A stretch of 64,000 nt of DNA, taken from Stenotrophomonas sp. BIGb0135 (GTDB taxonomy: Bacteria; Pseudomonadota; Gammaproteobacteria; Xanthomonadales; Xanthomonadaceae). Under the pieces are notes generated by a model. The model searched no databases and was not told the DNA's origin. It was given only the letters and a program-made list of their open reading frames with translations. The stretch is taken from assembly GCF_024810105.1 (NCBI RefSeq), contig NZ_JANUDX010000001.1:310001-374000 (forward strand), in the 5' to 3' direction. The translations under genes were made by a program, and so were the position numbers. This document shows positions 27,747-36,081 of the stretch, piece after piece. Every line of letters begins with the position of its first letter. The first letter of the stretch is position 1.

Positions 27747-28571
27747 ATGACGGCCCTGGCCTTCGATCCCCGCCCCCGCCGCGCGGCCTTCCGTGCGCTG
27801 CATGACACGGGCTGCTTCGTGCTGCCCAATCCGTGGGATGCGGGCAGCGCACGTTACCTCCACAGCCTGGGCTTCCAGGCATTGGCCTCGACCAGTTCCG
27901 GCTATGCGTGGAGCCAGGCCCAGGCCGATGGCACGCTGACGCTGGAGGAAACACTGGCCAATCTGCATTCCCTCGCCGCTGCCACGCCGCTGCCGTTGAA
28001 CGCCGATTTCGGCGATGGCTTCGGCGCTGTCGAGGAGGTGGGCCGCAATGTCACCCGCGCGATCGCCACCGGCGTGGCCGGCATCTCCATCGAAGACGCC
28101 AGCGTGGATCCTGCGAGCCCGTTGCGCACGCTGGACGATGCCGTGGCACGGGTGCGTGCCGCGCGCCGCGCGATCGACGCGTCCGGTGAGGACGTGCTGC
28201 TGATCGGCCGCGCCGAGAACTTCTTCGTCGGTCGTCCCGACCTGGACGATGCGATCACCCGCCTGCGCGCCTATGCCGAGGCGGGCGCGGACTGCCTGTA
28301 CGCACCGGGCATCAGCACCGGCGAGCAGATCGAGGCCGTCGTGGCTGCGGTGGCGCCGCGGCCGGTCAACCTGCTGGTCGGCAGCGCGTTGCCGTTCACC
28401 CTGCAGGATATCGCGGGGATGGGGGTACGCCGGGTCAGCGTCGGCGGTGCGATGGCGCGCACCGCCTGGGGCGGAATGATGCGCGCCGCGCAGTTGCTGA
28501 AGGACGAAGGCCGCTTCGACGGCTTCGCCGATGCGGCCTCCGGGGCCGTGCTGAATCAACTGTTCCGCTGA
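27747..28571 (+). CDS. Isocitrate lyase/PEP mutase superfamily protein
   Basis: 274-residue protein of the phosphoenolpyruvate mutase/isocitrate lyase fold. Visible: PNPWDAGSARYL, the Mg2+-binding LNADFGDGFG, GISIEDASV and GRAENF. Members cleave or form C-C or P-C bonds next to a carboxylate (PrpB, oxaloacetate decarboxylase, carboxyvinyl-carboxyphosphonate mutase). It lacks the isocitrate-lyase KKCGH loop, so isocitrate lyase itself is unlikely. An ATG three codons upstream (27738) is an alternative start. The preceding 240 bp contain no recognisable gene. Confidence 0.85.
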   Translation: MTALAFDPRPRRAAFRALHDTGCFVLPNPWDAGSARYLHSLGFQALASTSSGYAWSQAQADGTLTLEETLANLHSLAAATPLPLNADFGDGFGAVEEVGRNVTRAIATGVAGISIEDASVDPASPLRTLDDAVARVRAARRAIDASGEDVLLIGRAENFFVGRPDLDDAITRLRAYAEAGADCLYAPGISTGEQIEAVVAAVAPRPVNLLVGSALPFTLQDIAGMGVRRVSVGGAMARTAWGGMMRAAQLLKDEGRFDGFADAASGAVLNQLFR

Positions 28572-28577
28572 CCCGGC

Positions 28578-28898
28578 TCAGTGGCTGGACAGCACCCCCA
28601 CCGCGCCGGTGACCAAGGCGATCCCTGCCCAGCCGATCGGGCGCAGGCGGTTGCCGAACAGCACGCGCCCGCAGAGGGCGGTGCCGATCACGCCCATGGC
28701 ACCCCACATGGCATAGGCCGTAGCCAGATCCAGTGTCTTGACGGCCTGGCCGAGCAGCGCGAAGGCGATCCAGACCAAAACGATCGCGGCGAAGCCCCAG
28801 GCCGGCTTACGGAAACCATCGGACGTGGCGACCATCATATTGGCGGCGATATCGATCAGCGCCGAGCACAGCACGAACAGGAAAGCGGTGAGGTTCAT
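28578..28898 (-). CDS. mdtI: SMR-family transporter subunit, MdtI-like
   Basis: 106-residue, four-helix small multidrug resistance protein. It shares with E. coli MdtI the SDGFR segment after helix 1, AVKTLDLATAYAMWG and a C-terminal helix with GWAGI. MdtI pairs with MdtJ to export spermidine. The membrane acidic residue that is Glu in most SMR proteins is Asp16 here. It overlaps mdtJ by 4 bp (ATGA) and its stop lies 6 bp from the end of the PEP mutase-family gene. Confidence 0.85.
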   Translation of the reverse strand: MNLTAFLFVLCSALIDIAANMMVATSDGFRKPAWGFAAIVLVWIAFALLGQAVKTLDLATAYAMWGAMGVIGTALCGRVLFGNRLRPIGWAGIALVTGAVGVLSSH

Positions 28899-29266
28899 GG
28901 CGCGTGCTCCTCGCCGAGGGTGACGCAGACGATGCCGACCGCCGCCATCACCAGCCCGATCATCTGCTGCACGGACAGGCTGTCCTTGAACACAACGATG
29001 CCGACCAGCGTGAGAAGCGTCAGGCCCAGGCCTTCCCAGACGGCGTAGGCCACGCCCACCGCGATACCGCGCACCGACAGCGCCAGGAAGTAATACGAAA
29101 TGGCCAGGGCTACGGCCATGACGGCATAGCCGAAGTAACCGCCATGACGCGCGGCATCGGCCATGAACGAGGTACCGACCACTTCGGCGACGATCGCCAC
29201 GATCAGGCAGGCCCAGGCGATCAGACCGCCACGGGCACGGGGTTGGGAATGCACCTGTGTGTGCAT
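28895..29266 (-). CDS. mdtJ: SMR-family transporter subunit, MdtJ-like
   Basis: 123-residue SMR protein with four helices. The conserved membrane Glu is Glu28 (IVAEVVGTSFM), followed by ISYYFLALSVRGIAVGVAYAVWEG, very close to E. coli MdtJ. With MdtI it should form the hetero-dimeric spermidine exporter. AAGGAG precedes ATG 29266. The divergent LysR gene starts about 250 bp away and probably controls the pair. Confidence 0.87.
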   Translation of the reverse strand: MHTQVHSQPRARGGLIAWACLIVAIVAEVVGTSFMADAARHGGYFGYAVMAVALAISYYFLALSVRGIAVGVAYAVWEGLGLTLLTLVGIVVFKDSLSVQQMIGLVMAAVGIVCVTLGEEHAP

Positions 29267-29512
29267 GGAAAGCTCCTTGATTGCGGCCGGTACGCGCCGA
29301 CGGAACGCCGGGCACCGGGCATCGGCCGGGAGGGCGGATGCGGATGTGTCGCTGCTTGCCGGTGACGTGGGTGGCGACACCGACACGAGGACCGGTAAGG
29401 ACCGACCGATGATCGGCACGCGGCCCTGCGATGGCACCCGAGCGACGCGGCCAGTATCATCGTATTTTCCATCAGGGCAAAGATGGTACCCATCGACAAA
29501 GGCGATACATCC

Positions 29513-30376
29513 ATGCGCTATGGCCCGGAATCCCTGCACGCCTTCGTCGAGGCCGCGGCACTCGGCTCGTTCTCCGCCGCCGCGCGCCGGCTGAAAAAGA
29601 CCCAGTCCACCGTCAGCACCGCAATCGCCACGCTGGAGGCCGACCTGGGCCTCACCTTGTTCGACCGCAGTGGCCGTTATCCGGTGCTGACCGAGGACGG
29701 TCGCAAAGTGCTTGGCCATGCGCAGGAAGTCCTCGCCGCCGCCGACCGCCTGGAGCAGCTCAGCATCCGTCTCGCCGATGAGGTGGAGCCGCGCCTGAGC
29801 CTGGTGTTCTCGGATATCTACCAGCTCAACCCGGACCAGCACCTGCTGCGCCGGTTCGAACAGCGGTTTCCGGATATCGACCTGGAATGGCTGGATGCCG
29901 AAGGCAGCGACGTGCTGGAGGTGGTGCAGCGTGGCCGCGCCCATCTCGGGCTGATCCCGCATCAGCCGGCGTACCCCTCCGAACTGGCGGTGCGCGCCCT
30001 GCCCCTGCGTGCGGAGATGGCGGTGTTCGTTGCCGCCGATCACGCGCTGGCCGCGCTGCCCGCACCGGAGGAATCGCACCTGGCCCGTCATCGCCAGATC
30101 TGCCTGAGTGGCGATGCGCTGCGCGACGGCCACGCGCGCGGGCGCACGTGGTCGGCCTCGGACTACCTGATGGTGCTGGAGATGGCCGAGGACGGCTTTG
30201 GCTGGGCCGAACTGCCACGTGCCCTGGTCGCGCGCTATGGCCGGGGCATGCTGGTGGAGCTGCCCCTGCCCGGCTGGCCACGGTTGGTCGGTGCCGATGC
30301 GGTGTGGTCGCGCGATACGTCGCTCGGCCCGGCGGCGTTGTGGCTGCTGGATGAGTTCCTGCAGTTCCCCCATTAG
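29513..30376 (+). CDS. LysR-family regulator (divergent to mdtJI)
   Basis: 287-residue LysR-type regulator with N-terminal HTH (LHAFVEAAALGSFSAAARRL, KTQSTVSTAIATLE) and effector domain. The start at 29513 fits the usual LysR N terminus; an in-frame ATG ten codons upstream (29483) would add MVPIDKGDTS and cannot be excluded. Divergent from mdtJI across about 250 bp, so it is the likely regulator of that exporter. Confidence 0.85.
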   Translation: MRYGPESLHAFVEAAALGSFSAAARRLKKTQSTVSTAIATLEADLGLTLFDRSGRYPVLTEDGRKVLGHAQEVLAAADRLEQLSIRLADEVEPRLSLVFSDIYQLNPDQHLLRRFEQRFPDIDLEWLDAEGSDVLEVVQRGRAHLGLIPHQPAYPSELAVRALPLRAEMAVFVAADHALAALPAPEESHLARHRQICLSGDALRDGHARGRTWSASDYLMVLEMAEDGFGWAELPRALVARYGRGMLVELPLPGWPRLVGADAVWSRDTSLGPAALWLLDEFLQFPH

Positions 30377-30577
30377 TGGCTGCCGCGGGCAGTGCTTGAA
30401 GGCGGCATCCCGAACGACTGGTGCAACGTCGCCGAATGCCGGCTGAAATCTCCTCGCTGCGCGCGGCGGGAGCGGTTGCATTGTAAGAAATTTCCCGACG
30501 CGTCCAGCGAATCTACCGATTGCCAGGTCGGACCAAGTCATGCTTACATCGATTCTCTCCATGGATAGGATAGCCCA

Positions 30578-32281
30578 ATGAACACACATGCCACGCCGTC
30601 AGTCGACGACACCGATTCCGTGCACGGCGGAGTCAGACAGGCCCTTCTCTCGTCACTAAGGGATCAGGAGACAGTCGTCATCTCTCTGAGCGGCCCATGG
30701 GGCTCTGGAAAGACGTCTGCCGTGGAAAGAACGATCAAGGAGATGAGCGAGTCAGGCACGCACAGCTTTGCATGCGCCTCGTTGTTCGGGCTGAAGTCCC
30801 TGTCAGAACTTAAGCTGGTCCTCCTCGACGACAGCATGTCGCGTACGGGGGGTCTGAGGGGACTGCTCCACGAGAAGACCCGCGGGGTGCGAAAGGAATT
30901 GGAGTCACTGCTAAGCAAAGCACATACGCTCGGTCCCATGGCCAATGAGCTTGTGCTGCTTCGCTCCGGCGCGGCCTTGGCGGAGCACATCATCGTGCTG
31001 GATGACATCGAGCGAAAACACGACCAGCTCGGTATCGATGAAATCTCAGGATTCATAGACGAGCTTCGCATGCTGCACAAATGTCGATTCGTGCTGGTCA
31101 TGAACGATGCCAAACTTATAGATGAAGAGAAATGGCAACATATCCGCGAGAAGATCGTCGACAGGGAAATCAATTTACGGCCGCGGCCTGAGCAATCGCT
31201 GGACGTCGTATTTCCGGTACCCGACAGGCTGCGAGCCGCGTTGGCGCCCCTGATTGTCTACTGCGGAATCACCAATATCCGTGCAATCAAAAAGATCGCG
31301 GCCGAAGCCAGGCTGGCGCCCGCAGATGTGCCCGCCGACAGTGCAACCATGCGCGACTTCCTGGCACCATTGGTGCTATTCATGAGTATTCATTTCCGCG
31401 CGCAAACCGCATTCCCGGCATTGGAACGGCTGGAATTCGACGACGCGCACCACCTCATCAGCACGCCTGAGCTCGAGCAGGCGGCCAAGGCACTTGGATT
31501 TTCGATCGATGGGCCATTCACGAACCTGGTCGCGCGATTGATGTTCGACGGACATCTACCCGTTGAACGTATGCGGACCCTGTTGCAGCAGGAGTACTCT
31601 CGCGAAGATCAACATAAGCTCACACAGGAAATCAGACAACTGCGGGATCGCTTTGACTGGTATCCTGAGTGGCCGACCGAAGAGGCAGTCACCGCCGCGC
31701 GGAGTTGCGCGACCCGCGCGGCGCAGTACGTCAATCACGCCCTGTTCGACGAGTCTCTCGGGCTGCTGGGCGAGGTTGATGCATCGGGGGCGCTTGTGGC
31801 CTCGGCCATCAGCGACTATGAAAGACGTCTTCCTGGAAACGCAGAATCGGCCCGTATCTCAGGGTGGGATGCGGACCGCCTCAACACCAAGCTTGCGAAA
31901 CTCCTGCGCGAGCGCGAGCTCGTTGACGATCTGGCCGAGGCAGGCGAACCTCTTGAAGAGTACGACGTAGACTTGCGCTACATGCAAGAGATCGCAATCG
32001 GCGGCTATTCCTTTGGGCCGTCGCACATGACGACAGAGTGGTTTCTGAGCCAGTTGCAGAAACTGGATTCGACGCAACTTCGAAAGACGGTGACCAAGCT
32101 GCTTCATCATGGCGCGTCCCGATCTCTGCCGGTAGGGCACGAGGAGCATGCTCGCGCATTCAGCGATGCGTGCAAATCGATGTCGCAGAACGCATCGAAT
32201 GCACGCCACGCTCGCATGCTCAAGCTCGCCTTGGAGGGCGAGCGGCCCAGATATGAAGGCTGGGGTCAGGACGACCCGTGA
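30578..32281 (+). CDS. KAP-type P-loop NTPase, solitary accessory gene
   Basis: 567-residue protein with a Walker A motif GPWGSGKT (39-46), a Walker B IIVLDDIER (138-146) and a sensor-like FVLVMND strand (171-177), the order seen in KAP/STAND-related P-loop NTPases. Unlike many KAP proteins it shows no membrane insertion and is predicted soluble, with a long helical C-terminal half. AGGA lies 7 bases before the ATG. Base composition is visibly lower in GC than its neighbours, with many A/T third positions. It stands alone between a LysR gene and an M14 peptidase gene. Related NTPases occur in anti-phage systems, but no partner gene is present and function is unknown. Confidence 0.8.
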   Translation: MNTHATPSVDDTDSVHGGVRQALLSSLRDQETVVISLSGPWGSGKTSAVERTIKEMSESGTHSFACASLFGLKSLSELKLVLLDDSMSRTGGLRGLLHEKTRGVRKELESLLSKAHTLGPMANELVLLRSGAALAEHIIVLDDIERKHDQLGIDEISGFIDELRMLHKCRFVLVMNDAKLIDEEKWQHIREKIVDREINLRPRPEQSLDVVFPVPDRLRAALAPLIVYCGITNIRAIKKIAAEARLAPADVPADSATMRDFLAPLVLFMSIHFRAQTAFPALERLEFDDAHHLISTPELEQAAKALGFSIDGPFTNLVARLMFDGHLPVERMRTLLQQEYSREDQHKLTQEIRQLRDRFDWYPEWPTEEAVTAARSCATRAAQYVNHALFDESLGLLGEVDASGALVASAISDYERRLPGNAESARISGWDADRLNTKLAKLLRERELVDDLAEAGEPLEEYDVDLRYMQEIAIGGYSFGPSHMTTEWFLSQLQKLDSTQLRKTVTKLLHHGASRSLPVGHEEHARAFSDACKSMSQNASNARHARMLKLALEGERPRYEGWGQDDP

Positions 32282-32347
32282 TCCTCTGAGGGTAGTGCTT
32301 ATCAACTATTGAGGCGGTGCCAAGAGCGATCGGCCCGCCTCGACGTG

Positions 32348-33268
32348 CTATTTCTGCGCCAACGCGTAATCGATCGCCGCGCAGATCGCCGCCACCTGGG
32401 CGTCATTGCACTGCTGCGGGGTGGCGCGCGGGCTGTCCGGGTAGACCTCGGTGGTGGTGGTGTATTTCGCGCCGCTGACGCTGGCGCACAGGCCGAGCTT
32501 TTCCAGCGGATACTCGATCACGCCCGGGGCCACCACGGGCGAGCCGATGATCTCGCCCTTGTCGTCGGCCGGGGCGATATGGGTCACCCGCTCGACGGCC
32601 GCATTGACCGCGGTCTGGAACGCAGGCTGCGGGTTCTCGCTGTCATCCACCAGATAGAAGCCATCCGGAATCAGGCCCGGCTCGAACGGCTTGCCATCGC
32701 GCGCGGCCAAGGCCGGGCGGAACTCGGTTTCATCGGTGTCCGTGGTTTCGTGCAGGTCGATATGCATCGCGATGCTGCCGCGCAACGGCGCGACGAGCGC
32801 GATCAGTGCGGCCGATTCGGCCGCCGGGCTGTCGGCCATGAAGGAGCGGTTCGGATCGATCGCCTCGGCGTTCCAGCGCTGGATGCGCTCGTAGCCCCAC
32901 GGGCTGACGCAGGGCACCACCAGCAGATTGGCGCGCCCGGCGTACTCGGCCGCGCGGGTCTGCAGGAACTGCAACGCGCCCTGCACGCCACTCGTTTCGT
33001 AGCCGTGGATGCCCCCGGTGACCAGCATCGTCGGCAACGCCGGATTCCAGTCGCGGCTGCGCACGGCGAACAGGGGGTACTGGTCCGGGGCGTAGTCGAG
33101 CGTGCCGTACTGACTGACATCGAATGCGTCACGCAATGCCTCCACCACCGGCAGCACATCGTCGGCATAGCGCCGCTGGGGCAGCTGACGGGCACGCCAC
33201 TGCGCCTTCTCCGCAGCTCCCCAGGGCTGGCCAGGGGTGCCGATGGGATAGAAGGGGGCGTCGTTCAT
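32348..33268 (-). CDS. M14-family zinc metallocarboxypeptidase
   Basis: 306-residue M14 peptidase (succinylglutamate desuccinylase/aspartoacylase-like branch). Zinc ligands are His88 and Glu91 (GGIHGYETSG), with the third His in HIDLHE (169 or 173). DPNRSF supplies the Asn-Arg substrate-binding pair, and the catalytic Glu is probably that in TTTTEVYP near the C terminus. No signal peptide is visible, so it should be cytoplasmic. It would trim a C-terminal residue or deacylate a small amino-acid derivative. Confidence 0.85.
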   Translation of the reverse strand: MNDAPFYPIGTPGQPWGAAEKAQWRARQLPQRRYADDVLPVVEALRDAFDVSQYGTLDYAPDQYPLFAVRSRDWNPALPTMLVTGGIHGYETSGVQGALQFLQTRAAEYAGRANLLVVPCVSPWGYERIQRWNAEAIDPNRSFMADSPAAESAALIALVAPLRGSIAMHIDLHETTDTDETEFRPALAARDGKPFEPGLIPDGFYLVDDSENPQPAFQTAVNAAVERVTHIAPADDKGEIIGSPVVAPGVIEYPLEKLGLCASVSGAKYTTTTEVYPDSPRATPQQCNDAQVAAICAAIDYALAQK

Positions 33269-33333
33269 GGCGTGCTCGTCTGTGTCGCGGTGTGGAAACG
33301 CGATTTTACCACTGCCGCACCGGGCGGCCCCGC

Positions 33334-33996
33334 TTACGCGTGGGCAAGCGCCGCGATTGCGTCATGGACAGGCTGGTCGCCTTCGGTCAGCTCGATGATC
33401 GTGCGCCGCACCCCCGGATGTTCCACCAGCGCGACCAGCGTGGCGGCGACATCCGCGCGTGGGATGTCGCCATAGGCGATCGCCGGCCCCGCGGCGACGC
33501 GCCCGGTGCCCGGTGCATCGCTCAAGGTGCCGGGGCGCAGGATCACCCAATCCAGATCGCTCGCGGCCAGATACACATCGGCGCGCTTCTTGACCGTCAT
33601 GTAATTCTCGAAGCCCTCGCCCATCGCCATGTTGCGACCGGCTTCCGGGAACGCCGAGACCAGCAGGAAACGACGCACGCCTGCCTGCCGGGCGGCATCC
33701 ACGGCCAGCGCCAGGCCACGGCCATCGATGGCGTTGGTCACCTCCACGCCCGCGCCGCCCGCACCGGCGGTGAAGACCACCACATCGCTGCCCGCCATGC
33801 AGCCGGCGAGCGTATCCACGTCGATGGCGGTGAGGTCACCGGAGACCGGCGTAGCCCCCAGTGCGCTGAGTTCATCGCCCTGCCCGGCACGACGATGCAG
33901 CGCGAGCACGCGATGCGCTCTATCAGCCAGCTGTTTGACGAGATGACGGCCAACCTTGCCGGCGGCGCCGACGATGAAAACACTGCTCAAGACCAT
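33334..33996 (-). CDS. NAD(P)-binding Rossmann oxidoreductase (atypical SDR)
   Basis: 220-residue extended/atypical SDR of the NAD(P)H-binding (YwnB-like) group: N-terminal IVGAAGKVGRHLVKQL, then DVVVFTAGAG, RFLLVSAF and LDWVILRPGTL. It lacks the usual Tyr-X3-Lys of classical SDRs, as is normal for this group. Substrate unknown. AGGAGA lies directly against ATG 33996, so a TTG two codons later is an alternative start. A cupin gene lies upstream on the same strand at 72 bp. Confidence 0.8.
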   Translation of the reverse strand: MVLSSVFIVGAAGKVGRHLVKQLADRAHRVLALHRRAGQGDELSALGATPVSGDLTAIDVDTLAGCMAGSDVVVFTAGAGGAGVEVTNAIDGRGLALAVDAARQAGVRRFLLVSAFPEAGRNMAMGEGFENYMTVKKRADVYLAASDLDWVILRPGTLSDAPGTGRVAAGPAIAYGDIPRADVAATLVALVEHPGVRRTIIELTEGDQPVHDAIAALAHA

Positions 33997-34068
33997 TCTC
34001 CTGTGTCGATCTGCCTGGGAGGGTACGCAGGCGGATGTGACACGGCCGTCCGCATCGCGCGCCGACGT

Positions 34069-34533
34069 TCAGCCGCCGCTGTACTGCGCGTCGCTGACCT
34101 GCTCCATCCACGTTACCGGCGAGCCGTCGACCGCTTCGGCGATCGCGATATGCGTCATCGCCGTAGTGGCCTGCGCGCCATGCCAGTGCTTGACGCCCGG
34201 CGGGATCCAGACGATGTCGCCCGGGCGGATCTCGCGCGCGGGCTTGCCCCACTCCTGCACGCTGCCCACGCCTGCGGTCACGATCAGGGTCTGGCCCAGC
34301 GGATGGGTATGCCATGCGGTGCGTGCGCCGGGCTCGAAGGTGACCGTGGCGCCGCCAACACGTGCGGGCGCATCGGCCTGGAACGGTGCATCGATGCGGA
34401 CGCGACCGGTGAAGTAGTCCGCCGGACCGGCGGCAGAAGCGGTGGTGCCGGCGCTGGTGATGCGGATGGGCGCCGTCGCGGCGGGCCCGGTGGCGGCCAT
34501 CGACAGCGATAGCGCCGCATTGAACAGGTCCAT
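34069..34533 (-). CDS. Cupin-domain protein
   Basis: 154-residue protein with one cupin barrel (about 50-130): the metal motif [18 protein letters not shown] (His-X-His...) and the second motif [17 protein letters not shown]. The end, [11 protein letters not shown], is typical of cupins often mis-named carboxymuconolactone decarboxylase-like. The first 22 residues are hydrophobic and could be a weak signal peptide. It is divergent from a LysR gene 171 bp away. Reaction unknown. Confidence 0.82.
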   Translation of the reverse strand: MDLFNAALSLSMAATGPAATAPIRITSAGTTASAAGPADYFTGRVRIDAPFQADAPARVGGATVTFEPGARTAWHTHPLGQTLIVTAGVGSVQEWGKPAREIRPGDIVWIPPGVKHWHGAQATTAMTHIAIAEAVDGSPVTWMEQVSDAQYSGG

Positions 34534-34704
34534 GAAGCGATCTCCTGGGGGAGCGACGGATCACGCCGCGGGGAAGATCACTGTAGGCGTGCCCCGGGGC
34601 GGGGACTACCCACCGCAACCGGGATGCAGCCATGACCATGGCTCATCAATGCAAACAGAACGCGGCTTGAACTCATCAGTCTGGCCCGCGCATCATGGGC
34701 GCGC

Positions 34705-35628
34705 ATGACTGCCATGCGCCCTTGGCCCCGCCCCATGGCCCGCGAGAACTTCAACGATCTGCAGGTGTTCATCACCGTCGCGCGCGAACGCAGCTTCACC
34801 CGCGCCGCCGCCCAACTGGGCGTCTCGCAGTCCGCGCTCAGCCATACCGTGCGCGGACTGGAGGAACGCCTGGGCGTCCGCCTGCTGACCCGGACCACGC
34901 GCAGCGTCTCGATGACCGAGGCCGGCGAGCGGCTGTATGACACCGTCGCCCCGCGCATGCAGGAGATCGAGGCCGAGGTGGCGGCGATCAGCGAGTACCG
35001 CGACCGCCCGGCCGGCACCATCCGCATCACCACCGCCGAGCATGCGGCCAACACGATCGTCTGGCCGCGGCTGGCCGCGGTGCTGCCGGCCTACCCCGAC
35101 CTGCATGTGGAACTCACCGTCGACTACGGCCTGGCCGACATCGTCGCCCAGCGCTACGACATCGGCATCCGCCTGGGCGGGCGCGTGGCCAAGGACATGA
35201 TCGCCGTGCCGATCAGCCCGCCGCAGCGCATGGCGATCGTGGCCAGCCCGGGCTACTTCGCCACGCATACCGCGCCGCAGGTGCCAGCCGACCTGGCCGC
35301 CCACAACTGCATCGGCCTGCGCCTGCCCACCCATGGCGGGCTGATGGTCTGGGATCTGGAGAAGAACGGCGAGGAAGTGAACGTGCGCGTGGACGGCCAA
35401 TGGACCTTCAACGGCAGCAGCGCGATCCGTCGCGCGGCGCTGGCCGGTGCCGGCCTGGCCTATCTGCCCGAGGACATGGTCCTTGATGACATCGCCGCCG
35501 GTGCCCTGCGGCGTGTCATGCAGGACTGGTGCGACCCCTTCGACGGGTACTACGCCTACTACCCCAGCCGCCGGCAATCCTCCAGCGCGATGAAGGTGGT
35601 GATCGAGGCATTGCGCGCGGACACGTAG
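34705..35628 (+). CDS. LysR-family regulator (divergent to cupin gene)
   Basis: 307-residue LysR regulator: HTH with FITVARERSFTRAAAQL and GVSQSALSHTVRGLE, effector domain with GTIRITTAEHAANTIVWPRL and a C-terminal AYYPSRRQSS. The first ten residues may not be translated; an ATG at 34735 (MARENF) fits the family better. It probably controls the divergent cupin/oxidoreductase genes. Its stop codon is the TAG inside the GTAG head of the first SMAG repeat. Confidence 0.87.
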   Translation: MTAMRPWPRPMARENFNDLQVFITVARERSFTRAAAQLGVSQSALSHTVRGLEERLGVRLLTRTTRSVSMTEAGERLYDTVAPRMQEIEAEVAAISEYRDRPAGTIRITTAEHAANTIVWPRLAAVLPAYPDLHVELTVDYGLADIVAQRYDIGIRLGGRVAKDMIAVPISPPQRMAIVASPGYFATHTAPQVPADLAAHNCIGLRLPTHGGLMVWDLEKNGEEVNVRVDGQWTFNGSSAIRRAALAGAGLAYLPEDMVLDDIAAGALRRVMQDWCDPFDGYYAYYPSRRQSSSAMKVVIEALRADT

Positions 35629-36065
35629 AGCCGACCGTTGGTCGGCTATCGCGGTACCCGGCCCAACGTAGAGCCGACCGTTGGTCGGCTATCGCGGTGC
35701 CAAACCCGACGCAAATCCGACCGTTGGTCGGCTATCACGGTGCCAGGCCCAACGTAGAGCCGACCGTTGGTCGGCTACCGCGGTGCCCGATCCAGGGCAG
35801 CCGACCAACGGTCGGCTCTACCGATCCGGCGACGGCCTCACGGGCGCGGCAGCACCTCGCCGTTGCGGCCCGGCTCGAGGCTGGCCTTGGCGGCATCGGC
35901 CACCTCATCCAGTAAATCCGAGCGTCGGTTGGCTATCGCCGTACCAGACCCGACGTAGAGCCGACCGTCGGTCGGCTATCCCGGTACCAGACCCAACGTA
36001 GAGCCGACCGTTGGTCGGCTATCGCGGTGCCCGATCCAGGGCAGCCGACCAACGGTCGGCTCTAC
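35625..36065. repeat. SMAG palindrome cluster, about nine copies
   Basis: Copies of GTAG followed by AGCCGACC/GTT/GGTCGGCT lie at 35625, 35668, 35712 (head degenerate), 35754, 35954 and 35998 in forward orientation, at 35799-35821 and 36043-36065 in reverse, plus a degraded copy near 35920. The first four are 42-44 bp apart and separated by similar linkers (ATCGCGGT.CC..), so whole monomer-plus-linker units have been tandemly copied. This is the arrangement of SMAG repeats in Stenotrophomonas. The stretch 35629-36081 holds no gene other than the fragment at 35838-35912. Confidence 0.9.
35838..35912 (-). pseudogene. Duplicated 3' fragment of the neighbouring MDR reductase gene
   Basis: 75 bp matching the last 24 codons plus stop of the reductase gene at 36082-36156, exactly 244 bp away. 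Read leftward it encodes LDEVADAAKASLEPGRNGEV then LPRP and stop, against LDAVADAAKASLEPGRNGKV then LLRP in the intact gene. Homology continues across the flanking reverse SMAG copy. It stops abruptly at 35912. Not expressed as a protein on its own. Confidence 0.9.
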
Positions 36066-36081
36066 CGATGCGGCGCCGCCC

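Noticed and set aside
30377..30577. Possible attachment site or mobile-element border before the KAP NTPase gene
   Set aside because: No tRNA gene, integrase, direct repeat or terminal inverted repeat could be found on either side of 30.4-32.3 kb.
35625..36065. Regularly spaced repeats resembling a CRISPR array
   Set aside because: Repeats are perfect palindromes, occur in both orientations, and the intervening sequences are nearly identical rather than unique spacers. No cas genes are nearby. They fit SMAG elements.
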